The notes under the pieces were generated by a model. That model did no database searches. It was not told the DNA's origin and saw only the letters and a program-made list of their open reading frames with translations. DNA of 5,110 bases from Thermoplasmata archaeon. Lineage in GTDB: Archaea > Thermoplasmatota > Thermoplasmata > Lutacidiplasmatales > UBA184. The stretch is taken from contig JASHYB010000022.1 of the NCBI GenBank assembly GCA_030043255.1, forward strand, positions 1 through 5,110, written 5' to 3'. The position numbers and the translations under genes were made by a program. Positions 1-5,110 of the stretch are shown here, piece by piece. The number at the start of each line of letters is the position of its first letter. Within the stretch, counting starts at the first letter, position 1.

Positions 1-312
1 GAGGCCGCCAACGGCCCGACGCTCCCGGAGGCCGACACGGTGCTGTTCCAGAAGAAGGTCACCGTGCTGCCGGACATCCTCGCGAACGCCGGCGGCGTGA
101 CCGTCAGCTACTTCGAGTGGGCGCAGGACATCCAGGGGTTCTTCTGGTCGCTGGAGGAGGTCAACCAGCGCCTCGAGCGCGTGATGGTCCGCTCCTACGC
201 CGACGTCCACAAGGTCGCGACGGAGCGCAAGGTCCACAACCGCACGGCCGCCTACATCTTGGCGATCCAGCGGGTGGTCGACGCGATCCACACCCGCGGG
301 TTCCACCCGTAG
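1..312 (+). CDS. gdhA: Glutamate dehydrogenase, C-terminal part (cut by left edge)
   Basis: This is the last 103 residues of an NAD(P)-dependent amino-acid dehydrogenase, read in frame from base 1 to a TAG at 310-312. The family carries out reversible oxidative deamination of glutamate to 2-oxoglutarate and ammonia in the cytoplasm. The visible part belongs to the C-terminal nucleotide-binding domain. It opens with the conserved E-A-A-N-G-P-T stretch (residues 2-8 of the fragment start at the second codon), continues with PDILANAGGVTVSYFEW, and ends with the RTAAYILA helix and the short R-G-x-x-P tail typical of this family. The length matches the family's normal C-terminus, so the gene looks intact at this end. 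A GTG at base 40 lies inside the conserved domain and is not the real start. Substrate within the Glu/Leu/Phe/Val group cannot be fixed without the N-terminal domain, but the tail is most like hexameric glutamate dehydrogenases. The phosphoribosyltransferase follows 23 bases downstream on the same strand. Confidence 0.93.
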   Translation, partial: EAANGPTLPEADTVLFQKKVTVLPDILANAGGVTVSYFEWAQDIQGFFWSLEEVNQRLERVMVRSYADVHKVATERKVHNRTAAYILAIQRVVDAIHTRGFHP

Positions 313-335
313 ACGGCCGGGGGCCCGGCGCCGGG

Positions 336-944
336 ATGGAGGAGCTGCCCCGGTGCCGGCGCACCTCCTGGACGGACGTCGAGCGGTGGGCCGACACCGT
401 CACCGAGCGGGTCCGCCGGGCCGGTAGCGCGCCGGAGGCGATCGTCGGGCTGACCCGGGGCGGCTGGGTCCCGGCGCGGCTGCTGGGCGATCGGCTCGGG
501 GTCCACCGGCTCCTGTCGCTGCGGGTGCAGCACTGGGGGGTGACGGCGAGCCGGGACGGTCGGGCGCGCCTCACCGAGGGGCTGAGCGGGGAGGTCGCCG
601 GCCTGCGCCTGCTGGTCGTCGACGACATCACCGACACCGGCGAGAGCCTGCGGCTCGCGCGCGAGCACGTGCTCGCCGCCCGGCCGCGCTCGGTAGAGAC
701 CGCCGCCTTCGTCCACATCGCCAGCTCGAGCTTCGTGCCGGACTACTGGGGGGAGGAGATCCCCCGCGACGCCTGGGTCTGGGTCGTCTTCCCCTGGAAC
801 TACTGGGAGGACCTGAGGACGCTCGCCGAGCGGGCGGAGCGGCTCACCCCCGGCCTCGAAGCGGTCCGCGCGACGCTGGCGGAGCGCTGCGGGCTGGACG
901 TGCCGCTGGAGGACCTGCGACGGGTCCGGCCGGCGCTGCCCTAG
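336..944 (+). CDS. Purine-type phosphoribosyltransferase (COG2236-like)
   Basis: A 202-residue type I phosphoribosyltransferase. Such enzymes join a base (xanthine, guanine or hypoxanthine) to PRPP, giving the nucleotide and pyrophosphate, usually in purine salvage in the cytoplasm. The PRPP-binding signature is clear: LLVVDDITDTGES around residues 92-104, with two adjacent Asp followed by T-D-T-G. The pyrophosphate loop is L-T-R-G-G-W at residues 39-44. A C-terminal segment with PDYWGEE (135-141) and FPWNYWEDL (152-160) fits the archaeal/bacterial predicted hypoxanthine/xanthine phosphoribosyltransferases, where an aromatic P-W motif lies near the base pocket. ATG 336 is chosen because it gives the family's usual N-terminus; the open frame runs further upstream but only inside the dehydrogenase gene. 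There is no Shine-Dalgarno motif and no A/T island about 30 bases upstream, so co-transcription with the dehydrogenase is likely. Which base it uses is not visible. Its stop overlaps the stop of the opposing DUF373 gene. Confidence 0.88.
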   Translation: MEELPRCRRTSWTDVERWADTVTERVRRAGSAPEAIVGLTRGGWVPARLLGDRLGVHRLLSLRVQHWGVTASRDGRARLTEGLSGEVAGLRLLVVDDITDTGESLRLAREHVLAARPRSVETAAFVHIASSSFVPDYWGEEIPRDAWVWVVFPWNYWEDLRTLAERAERLTPGLEAVRATLAERCGLDVPLEDLRRVRPALP

Positions 945-2029
945 CCGACCGTCGTCGGCGGGGCGCTCGCCCGGGCGATCGTCCGGAAGTGCTGGTGGAT
1001 CATGCCGGCGCCGATCACCAGCCCGAGGCCGGTGACGATCAGGCCGGCGAGCAGCGGCACCTGGGTGATCCCGGCGAGCCCCTGCAGGTACCGCACGAGG
1101 AAGACGATCCCGTAGCTGACGAGCCCGATCCCGACGACCGACGTGGTCGCGACCACGAACGAGCGCGGGAACCGGCCGCGGGCGAACATGCGGCGGAGCG
1201 CCCGGCCGGTCTCCCAGGTCAGGGCGCCGAGGATCCACCACAGCAGGCCGGCCTGCAGGAACAACAGGACCCGGTCGAACGGCGCGTCGCCGCTCGCCGC
1301 GCCGTACTGGTTGGTCCCGGTGAGGAAGCCGACGCCGACGAGCGCCAGCGCGAACAGGCCGAAGCCGAAGGCGACCGAGCCCTGCCGGGTGTCGGCGGAG
1401 GCGGTGCGCACCGCCTCGATCAGCGCCTCGTCGATGTCGAAGGTCCAGAAGATCAGGTAGACCCCCAACACGATGGCGAGCCCGATGACCCCCCAGAGCA
1501 GCACCCCGCCCGCGGCGGCGAAGCCGAGGATCAGCAGCACGAAGGCGAACGGCAGGATCGTCTTCGCCCGGAGCTTCGGGTCCTTGAGCGCCCGGACCAG
1601 CGTGTAGTACGTCGACTCGAGGCTCGCGCTCTGCCGTATGAAGACCCGGCGGACCCCGTCGATCCGCACCCGGGACGCGAGGATCGGGAACAGGTACTCG
1701 TCCTCGGCGCCGTCGCTGACGAGGTAGGCGGAGTTCACGCTGACCTGCTGCAGGACCTGGTCGAACTGCTCGGCAACCCGCCGGTCGGAGGCGATCCCGA
1801 CCTTCGCCGAGCCGGTGAGCACGCAGACCTCGCACGGCTCGCCGGCGCCCTTGAGCTCGTCCAGCAGGGAGACCGCGGCGAACAGCGCGTTGGTGTCCGA
1901 GTCCTCCGGGTCGACGGTGCCGAGCCGCACCGCGGCGTCGACGACCTGCGCCCGCCCGACGATGGGGCCGTCGACCTGGGCCTTCCGACCGAGGTCGTCG
2001 TCGCGGTCGACGCAGACGACCAGGCGCAT
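941..2029 (-). CDS. DUF373 family integral membrane protein
   Basis: A 362-residue protein of the DUF373 family (PF04123), which is mainly archaeal and has no established function. The N-terminal cytoplasmic-looking half (about 1-150) holds the family's acidic signatures: V-D-R-D-D-D-L-G at 7-14, D-P-E-D-S-D at 40-45 and V-S-D-G-A-E-D-E-Y at 104-112, followed by S-L-E-S-T-Y-Y at 136-142. The clustered Asp/Glu residues suggest metal or nucleotide binding, but that is inference. The C-terminal half has about six hydrophobic segments, near 157-174, 176-196, 217-237, 253-271, 290-311 and 323-343, with a basic loop (RRMFARGRFPR, 279-289) between the fourth and fifth. The start M-R-L-V-V-C-V-D is the family's usual N-terminus. 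Length is normal and nothing is broken. It is divergent from proS across 161 bases and convergent with the phosphoribosyltransferase. A promoter-like A/T island lies about 30 bases upstream of its ATG. Confidence 0.92.
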   Translation of the reverse strand: MRLVVCVDRDDDLGRKAQVDGPIVGRAQVVDAAVRLGTVDPEDSDTNALFAAVSLLDELKGAGEPCEVCVLTGSAKVGIASDRRVAEQFDQVLQQVSVNSAYLVSDGAEDEYLFPILASRVRIDGVRRVFIRQSASLESTYYTLVRALKDPKLRAKTILPFAFVLLILGFAAAGGVLLWGVIGLAIVLGVYLIFWTFDIDEALIEAVRTASADTRQGSVAFGFGLFALALVGVGFLTGTNQYGAASGDAPFDRVLLFLQAGLLWWILGALTWETGRALRRMFARGRFPRSFVVATTSVVGIGLVSYGIVFLVRYLQGLAGITQVPLLAGLIVTGLGLVIGAGMIHQHFRTIARASAPPTTVG

Positions 2030-2047
2030 GGCCCAGAGACTAGAGTC

Positions 2048-2072
2048 GCTCCCGCGTTTAATGGCTCCCGCG
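2048..2072. repeat. Exact 9-bp direct repeat flanking the DUF373 TATA box
   Basis: GCTCCCGCG occurs at 2048-2056 and again at 2064-2072, in the same orientation with a 16-base period. The seven bases between the copies contain the A/T island. Two tandem half-sites on either side of a TATA box could be a binding site for a regulator that blocks TBP/TFB, but a short GC-rich repeat can also arise by chance. Confidence 0.4.
2057..2062 (-). promoter_or_regulatory. Probable TATA box of the DUF373 gene
   Basis: On the minus strand this reads ATTAAA, an A/T run inside very GC-rich DNA, centred about 30 bases upstream of the ATG at 2029. Archaeal TATA boxes sit about 26 bases before the transcription start, so the mRNA would have a leader of only a few bases. 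No Shine-Dalgarno motif precedes the ATG, which agrees with this. Confidence 0.6.
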
Positions 2073-2158
2073 CTCCGGCGGTGCGGGGCCCGAGCGCAGG
2101 GGCGTCCGGGCGGGCTCCCCGGCCCGGAACGGCCGCCGCGGCGTCGGCCCCGGCACGT

Positions 2159-2164
2159 CTTTAC
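2159..2164 (+). promoter_or_regulatory. Probable TATA box of proS
   Basis: The bases CTTTAC, with TTTA at 2160-2163, form the only A/T run just upstream of proS. The run is centred about 29.5 bases before the ATG at 2191. The 12 bases before the ATG are pyrimidine-rich with no Shine-Dalgarno motif, so a leaderless or nearly leaderless transcript is likely. The match to a full archaeal TATA box is weak; position is the main argument. Confidence 0.5.
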
Positions 2165-2190
2165 CCCCGCAGGGTCGTCCGCCCCGCCCG

Positions 2191-3618
2191 ATGGCGGAGC
2201 TCCCGGACAAGCGGACGGCGTTCATCGACTGGTACCTCGCCGTCGTCGAGGCGGCGAACCTGTCGGACAAGCGCTACCCCGTGAAGGGGATGAACGTCTG
2301 GACCCCGTACGGGTTCCGGGCGCGGCGCAACCTGGACCGCGTGATGGTCCGCGAGATCGAAGCGACCGGCTCGCAGGCGGTCGAGTTCCCGACGCTGATC
2401 CCGCAGAACGAGTTCGCCAAGGAGAAGGAGCACATCAAGGGGTTCGACGCGCAGGTGTTCTGGGTCACCAGGGGCGGGCTCTCGGAGCTGGACATCCCGC
2501 TGGTCCTGCGCCCGACCAGCGAGACCGCGATCTACCCGATCTTCGCGCTCTGGGTCCGGTCGCACCGGGACCTGCCGCTGAACGTCTACCAGATCGTCAA
2601 CACCTTCCGCTACGAGACGAAGACGACGCGGCCGTTCGTCCGGGTGCGGGAGATCCACTTCTTCGAGGAGCACACCTGCCAGCTGGACGAGGCGGCGGCG
2701 ACCGAGCGGGTCCGCTCCAACCGGGAGGCGTTCCGCCGGATGGCGCACGCCTTGGCGCTGCCGTACCTTGCGCTGCGCCGCCCCCCCTGGGACACCTTCC
2801 CGGGGGCACACTACACCGTCGCCTTCGACATCCCGCTCGCCGGCGCGCGCACGCTGCAGCTCGGCAGCGTGCACCACTACCGCGACAACTTCTCCGTCCC
2901 CTACGGGATCCGCTACGAGGCCCCGGACGGCTCCGAGCGGCCGGTCCACCAGACGACCTTCGGGCTCTCGGAGCGGCTGCTCGGCGCGATCGTCGGCGCC
3001 CACGGCGACGCGCGCGGGGCGGTGTTCCCGAGCGAGATCGCCCCCTACGAGGTCGTGGTGGTGCCGGTGGTCGCCGGCCCGAGCGCGTCGTCGGTCCTCC
3101 CGGCGGCCCGCAGCGTCGCCGACGAACTGCGGGCCGCCGGCCGCCGGGTCGTGCTGGACGACGGCGACGAGCGGCCCGGGGCGAAGTACTACCGGTGGGA
3201 GCTCGCCGGCGCGCCGCTGCGCCTGGAGGTCGGGGCGCGGGAGGTCGAGAGCGGCCGCCTCACGGCGGTCGACCGCCTCGGCCGCAAGGCCCCGCTCGAG
3301 CGCGCCGCCCTCGTCGCGGAGGTCGGCCGACGGCTCGGCGACTACGACGCGGAGCTGCTGCGCCGCGCCTCCGAGGCGCTGCGCGAGGCGATCTCGCCTG
3401 CGGCGACGCTGGCCGAGCTGCACGACGCGCAGCAGGTCCGCTGGGTCGGCTGGTGCGGCGCGGAGGACTGCGGGCACGAGATCGAGAAGGCGATCGACGG
3501 GGCCCTGCTCGGGACCCCGGAGGAGCCGCTGCCGTTCCCGCTCGAGCCGCCGACCCGGTGCATCGCCTGCGGCCGGACGGAAGGGGTCCGGGCCGCCCTC
3601 GCGGCGCAGCCGATGTGA
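2191..3618 (+). CDS. proS: Prolyl-tRNA synthetase, archaeal/eukaryotic type
   Basis: A 475-residue class II aminoacyl-tRNA synthetase that charges tRNA-Pro with proline in the cytoplasm. Motif 1 ends with F-P-T-L-I-P at 66-71. The proline/ATP pocket has R-P-T-S-E at 107-111. Motif 2 runs from F139 to H161 (F-R-Y-E-T-K, then R-V-R-E-I-H-F-F-E-E-H). Motif 3 is G-L-S-E-R-L-L-G-A at 258-266, followed by H-G-D. The anticodon-binding domain spans about 285-385 and includes R-P-G-A-K-Y-Y-R-W-E-L at 328-338. The C-terminal domain carries four cysteines, C422, C427, C457 and C460, as expected for the zinc site of this type. There is no bacterial-type editing insertion between motifs 2 and 3. Length is normal. 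The protein ends A-A-Q-P-M rather than the aromatic, usually tyrosine, end common in the family. ATG 2191 gives the expected N-terminus (helix FIDWYLAVVEAANLSDK). It is divergent from the DUF373 gene and convergent with a small membrane-protein gene 22 bases downstream. Confidence 0.96.
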   Translation: MAELPDKRTAFIDWYLAVVEAANLSDKRYPVKGMNVWTPYGFRARRNLDRVMVREIEATGSQAVEFPTLIPQNEFAKEKEHIKGFDAQVFWVTRGGLSELDIPLVLRPTSETAIYPIFALWVRSHRDLPLNVYQIVNTFRYETKTTRPFVRVREIHFFEEHTCQLDEAAATERVRSNREAFRRMAHALALPYLALRRPPWDTFPGAHYTVAFDIPLAGARTLQLGSVHHYRDNFSVPYGIRYEAPDGSERPVHQTTFGLSERLLGAIVGAHGDARGAVFPSEIAPYEVVVVPVVAGPSASSVLPAARSVADELRAAGRRVVLDDGDERPGAKYYRWELAGAPLRLEVGAREVESGRLTAVDRLGRKAPLERAALVAEVGRRLGDYDAELLRRASEALREAISPAATLAELHDAQQVRWVGWCGAEDCGHEIEKAIDGALLGTPEEPLPFPLEPPTRCIACGRTEGVRAALAAQPM

Positions 3619-3640
3619 ACCGGCGTCCGACCCCGAGTCG

Positions 3641-3901
3641 CTACGGTGGGGGCGTCGCAGGGACCGGGGGGTTCGGCAGGACCAGCCACATCCCGGCCAG
3701 CCCGAACAGCAGCAGGGTGATCGTTACCGCGTAGACCCCGTTGTCGATCCAGACCCCGAAGGAGAGCCCCCACCACAGGTAGAAGACGACGGCGAGCACC
3801 ACCAGGCTCGCGAATCCCCAGAAGGAGACCGCCCGGGGGAGCGACATCTTGCGCGAGCCGCCGCCGTCCTCCTCCTCCGTCCCCGGCGCGCCCGCGGCCA
3901 T
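3641..3901 (-). CDS. Small protein with two membrane segments, unknown function
   Basis: I do not recognise this 86-residue protein. Residues 1-19 are polar and acidic/glycine-rich (E9-E10-E11-D12, then GGG and a basic S-R-K), followed by two hydrophobic stretches near 24-45 and 55-76. The first is rich in V, L, F and W (F-Y-L-W-W-G at 40-45). The short loop between them contains G-V-W-I-D-N-G. The tail after residue 76 is mostly proline (P-N-P-P-V-P-A-T-P-P-P). A two-helix hairpin in the membrane with both ends on the same side is likely. The start at 3901 is preferred over an internal ATG at residue 19 because an A/T island lies about 28 bases upstream of 3901. Support for it being real: biased hydrophobic composition, the promoter-like signal, and a snug fit between the end of proS and a divergent promoter. 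It is oriented away from the TPR gene and toward proS. Confidence 0.7.
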   Translation of the reverse strand: MAAGAPGTEEEDGGGSRKMSLPRAVSFWGFASLVVLAVVFYLWWGLSFGVWIDNGVYAVTITLLLFGLAGMWLVLPNPPVPATPPP

Positions 3902-3926
3902 CCGGCCGTCGAGCCGGGGAGCGCGT

Positions 3927-3932
3927 GATAAC
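3927..3932 (-). promoter_or_regulatory. Probable TATA box of the small membrane-protein gene
   Basis: On the minus strand this reads GTTATC, with the A/T core centred about 28.5 bases upstream of the ATG at 3901. It is preceded on that strand by the purine-rich AAGG. Spacing matches the other three promoter islands in this window, which supports start 3901. Confidence 0.5.
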
Positions 3933-3982
3933 CCTTGCGGCGGCGCCAGGGGTGCCGGCCCGCCCCCGCCTCCCGCCGAGCC

Positions 3983-3998
3983 GAGGGCTTAACCCCTC
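3983..3998. repeat. Inverted repeat centred on the TPR-gene TATA box
   Basis: GAGGG at 3983-3987 and CCCTC at 3994-3998 are perfect inverted arms, and the centre TTAA is itself palindromic, so 14 of 16 positions are symmetric. A dimeric regulator bound here would cover the TATA box. The site is short, and the role is inferred from position only. Confidence 0.4.
3989..3992 (+). promoter_or_regulatory. Probable TATA box of the TPR-protein gene
   Basis: TTAA, preceded by GAGGGC, is centred 29.5 bases upstream of the ATG at 4020. The same TAA (3990-3992) is an in-frame stop for the downstream gene, so this signal also fixes the limit of its N-terminus. GAGG at 4013-4016 lies only three bases from the ATG, too close to act as a normal Shine-Dalgarno site. 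Confidence 0.55.
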
Positions 3999-4019
3999 GA
4001 ACGAGCTAGAACGAGGAAG

Positions 4020-5110
4020 ATGCCTGCCGGGGAGGCGGCGGGGGGCGCCCCCCGCGGTCTGCGCGCACCCCTCGCCTCCGTCCCCCCCGCGCTGGTCCGG
4101 ATCCTGGCCTACGCGAGCGCGATCGGCTCGGAGTTCTCCTTCGAGCTCCTGCGCGCCGCGATGGGGGCCGACGAGGAGACGCTCGCGGAGTCGGTCGAGA
4201 AGCTGATCGGCCTCGGCCTGCTCCGCGAGCGCCCGGGGGGCAGCCGGTTCGCGTTCGTCGAGGAGCAGGACCGGGCGGCGGTCTACCGCTCGATGTCCGA
4301 GAGCCGGCTGCGCATCCTGCACCGCAAGATCGCCGAAGCGCTCGAGCGGGCGGACCCGCAGCCGAACGACGCGGTCGTGGCCGAGCTCGGCCGGCACTAC
4401 TTCCTCGGCAAGGTGCCGGAGAAGTCCTACACCTACAACCGGCGCGCCGCCGACGCGGCCCGTGCCGCGAACGACCCGGTGGCCGCGATCCACGCGCTCG
4501 AGCGGGCCCTGCTCGACCTCGGCGCGCTGGGCGGCCCGCGCGTCGCCGAGCGCTCGGAGCTGGTCGAGGCGCTGGGGGACCTGTCGTTCTCCGTCGGCGC
4601 GTTCCGGGCGGCCGACCGCTACTACCGCGACGCGCTGGAGCGGGCGGAGCACGAGCCGCCGCGGATCCGCGCCCGCCTGGTGCTGGCCCGCGCCGAGGTC
4701 GCCCGCGAGAACCTGGAGGCCGACGCGGCCGTCGCCGGCGCCCGCGAGGCGCTCGGCCTGTTCGAGGTCGACCGGGACCCGTACGGCGAGGCGCAGGCCT
4801 ACCGGCTCCTCGGGCGGGTCGCCTTCCAGCGGGGCCGGTACCGGGACGCCCTGGACGAGACGATGCGCGCGCTGGAGGCGCTGCCGGCCGACGCGGACCC
4901 GTCCACCCTCGGGCGGCTCTCCATCGACCTCGGGAACGCCTTCACGCTGCTCGGCGACGACGTGCGGCCGGTGGCGGTCGAGTGGTACGAGCGGGCCGTC
5001 GAGCGCCTGCGGGCGGCGCACAACTACGCCGAGCTGGCCCGGGCGCTCCACAATCTCGGCAACGCGGTCGGCGAGCGACGCCCGGACGAGGGGCTGGAGC
5101 TGCTGGAGCG
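4020..5110 (+). CDS. Winged-helix plus TPR protein, STAND-like without ATPase domain (runs off right edge)
   Basis: The first 363 residues of an open frame that continues past the window. After a poorly ordered Ala/Gly/Pro-rich leader (1-20), residues 22-110 resemble the winged-helix domain that follows the ATPase module in STAND regulators (MalT/AfsR-like proteins and related predicted ATPases): a helix with L-A-Y-A-S-A-I-G-S-E-F, then L-I-G-L-G-L-L-R-E, a strand F-A-F-V-E-E-Q, and the helix L-H-R-K-I-A-E-A-L-E at 100-109. From about 135 on there are helix pairs typical of TPR repeats, near 137-170, 176-211, 213-250, 254-288, 294-332 and from 336 to the edge; clear examples are L-L-G-R-V-A-F-Q-R-G-R-Y-R-D-A-L and L-G-N-A. 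ATG 4020 is the only possible start, since an in-frame TAA lies at 3990-3992 with no start codon between. No P-loop is present. A role as a protein-interaction or regulatory scaffold is inferred; the target is unknown, and a C-terminal effector domain may lie outside the window. Confidence 0.85.
   Translation, partial: MPAGEAAGGAPRGLRAPLASVPPALVRILAYASAIGSEFSFELLRAAMGADEETLAESVEKLIGLGLLRERPGGSRFAFVEEQDRAAVYRSMSESRLRILHRKIAEALERADPQPNDAVVAELGRHYFLGKVPEKSYTYNRRAADAARAANDPVAAIHALERALLDLGALGGPRVAERSELVEALGDLSFSVGAFRAADRYYRDALERAEHEPPRIRARLVLARAEVARENLEADAAVAGAREALGLFEVDRDPYGEAQAYRLLGRVAFQRGRYRDALDETMRALEALPADADPSTLGRLSIDLGNAFTLLGDDVRPVAVEWYERAVERLRAAHNYAELARALHNLGNAVGERRPDEGLELLE

Noticed and set aside
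252..1835. A 527-codon open frame on the minus strand across the phosphoribosyltransferase and most of the DUF373 gene.
   Set aside because: Its product is Arg/Pro/Gly/Ala-rich low-complexity sequence without domains, and it overlaps two clearly conserved genes. It is a by-product of high GC at third codon positions.
2063..2158. GC-rich stretch between the two divergent promoters, checked for a small RNA or hairpin.
   Set aside because: It holds only short GC palindromes such as CCGCGG, expected at this base composition. No stable long stem, T-run or tRNA-like pattern was found.
989..2284. A 431-codon plus-strand frame opposite the DUF373 gene.
   Set aside because: The composition is low-complexity and rich in D, E, R, P and G. 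The opposite strand has well-conserved DUF373 motifs and membrane segments.
2161..3477. A 438-codon minus-strand frame opposite proS.
   Set aside because: It has no recognisable domain and lies opposite a synthetase gene with all class II motifs.
3925..4206. A 93-codon plus-strand frame across the second divergent promoter region.
   Set aside because: The product is Arg/Ser/Pro-rich and overlaps the TPR gene in another frame. The promoter signals and the TPR start at 4020 explain the region better.
3342..5051. A 569-codon minus-strand frame covering the end of proS, the small gene and the TPR gene.
   Set aside because: The product is Arg/Gly/Pro/Val-rich without motifs. The plus strand carries an uninterrupted frame with winged-helix and TPR patterns from 4020 to the edge.

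Overview
This window (about 70% G+C by eye) looks like a chromosomal piece of an archaeon. The evidence is a DUF373 membrane protein (a family typical of archaea), a prolyl-tRNA synthetase of the archaeal/eukaryotic type with a C-terminal four-cysteine zinc-binding domain, and start codons that lack Shine-Dalgarno motifs but have small A/T islands about 29 bases upstream. That last pattern is what archaeal TATA boxes of leaderless or nearly leaderless transcripts look like. A high-GC Thermoplasmatota-like lineage is my best guess. The proteins are not acidic enough to suggest a haloarchaeon, but the sequence alone does not settle the lineage.

Layout: (1) 1-312 (+), the C-terminal 103 residues of a Glu/Leu/Phe/Val-type dehydrogenase, most likely glutamate dehydrogenase, cut by the left edge. 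(2) 336-944 (+), a purine-type phosphoribosyltransferase 23 bases downstream, probably co-transcribed. (3) 941-2029 (-), a six-helix DUF373 protein converging on the phosphoribosyltransferase; the two stop codons share one palindromic CTAG. (4) 2030-2190, a 161-base divergent promoter region. (5) 2191-3618 (+), proS. (6) 3641-3901 (-), an unrecognised 86-residue protein with two membrane segments, convergent with proS. (7) 3902-4019, a second divergent promoter region. (8) 4020 to the right edge (+), an unfinished gene for a winged-helix plus TPR protein that resembles the back half of a STAND-type regulator without its ATPase domain. No gap between genes exceeds 161 bases. I see no RNA gene, mobile element or CRISPR array.

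The genes do not form an obvious pathway: nitrogen/amino-acid metabolism, purine salvage, translation and two or three proteins of unknown role sit side by side. The most interesting signals are the regularly placed promoter islands at four starts, a direct repeat and an inverted repeat built around two of them, the ATPase-less STAND-like TPR protein, and a prolyl-tRNA synthetase whose C-terminus lacks the aromatic end usual in its family. I do not see clear evidence of a new multi-gene system.
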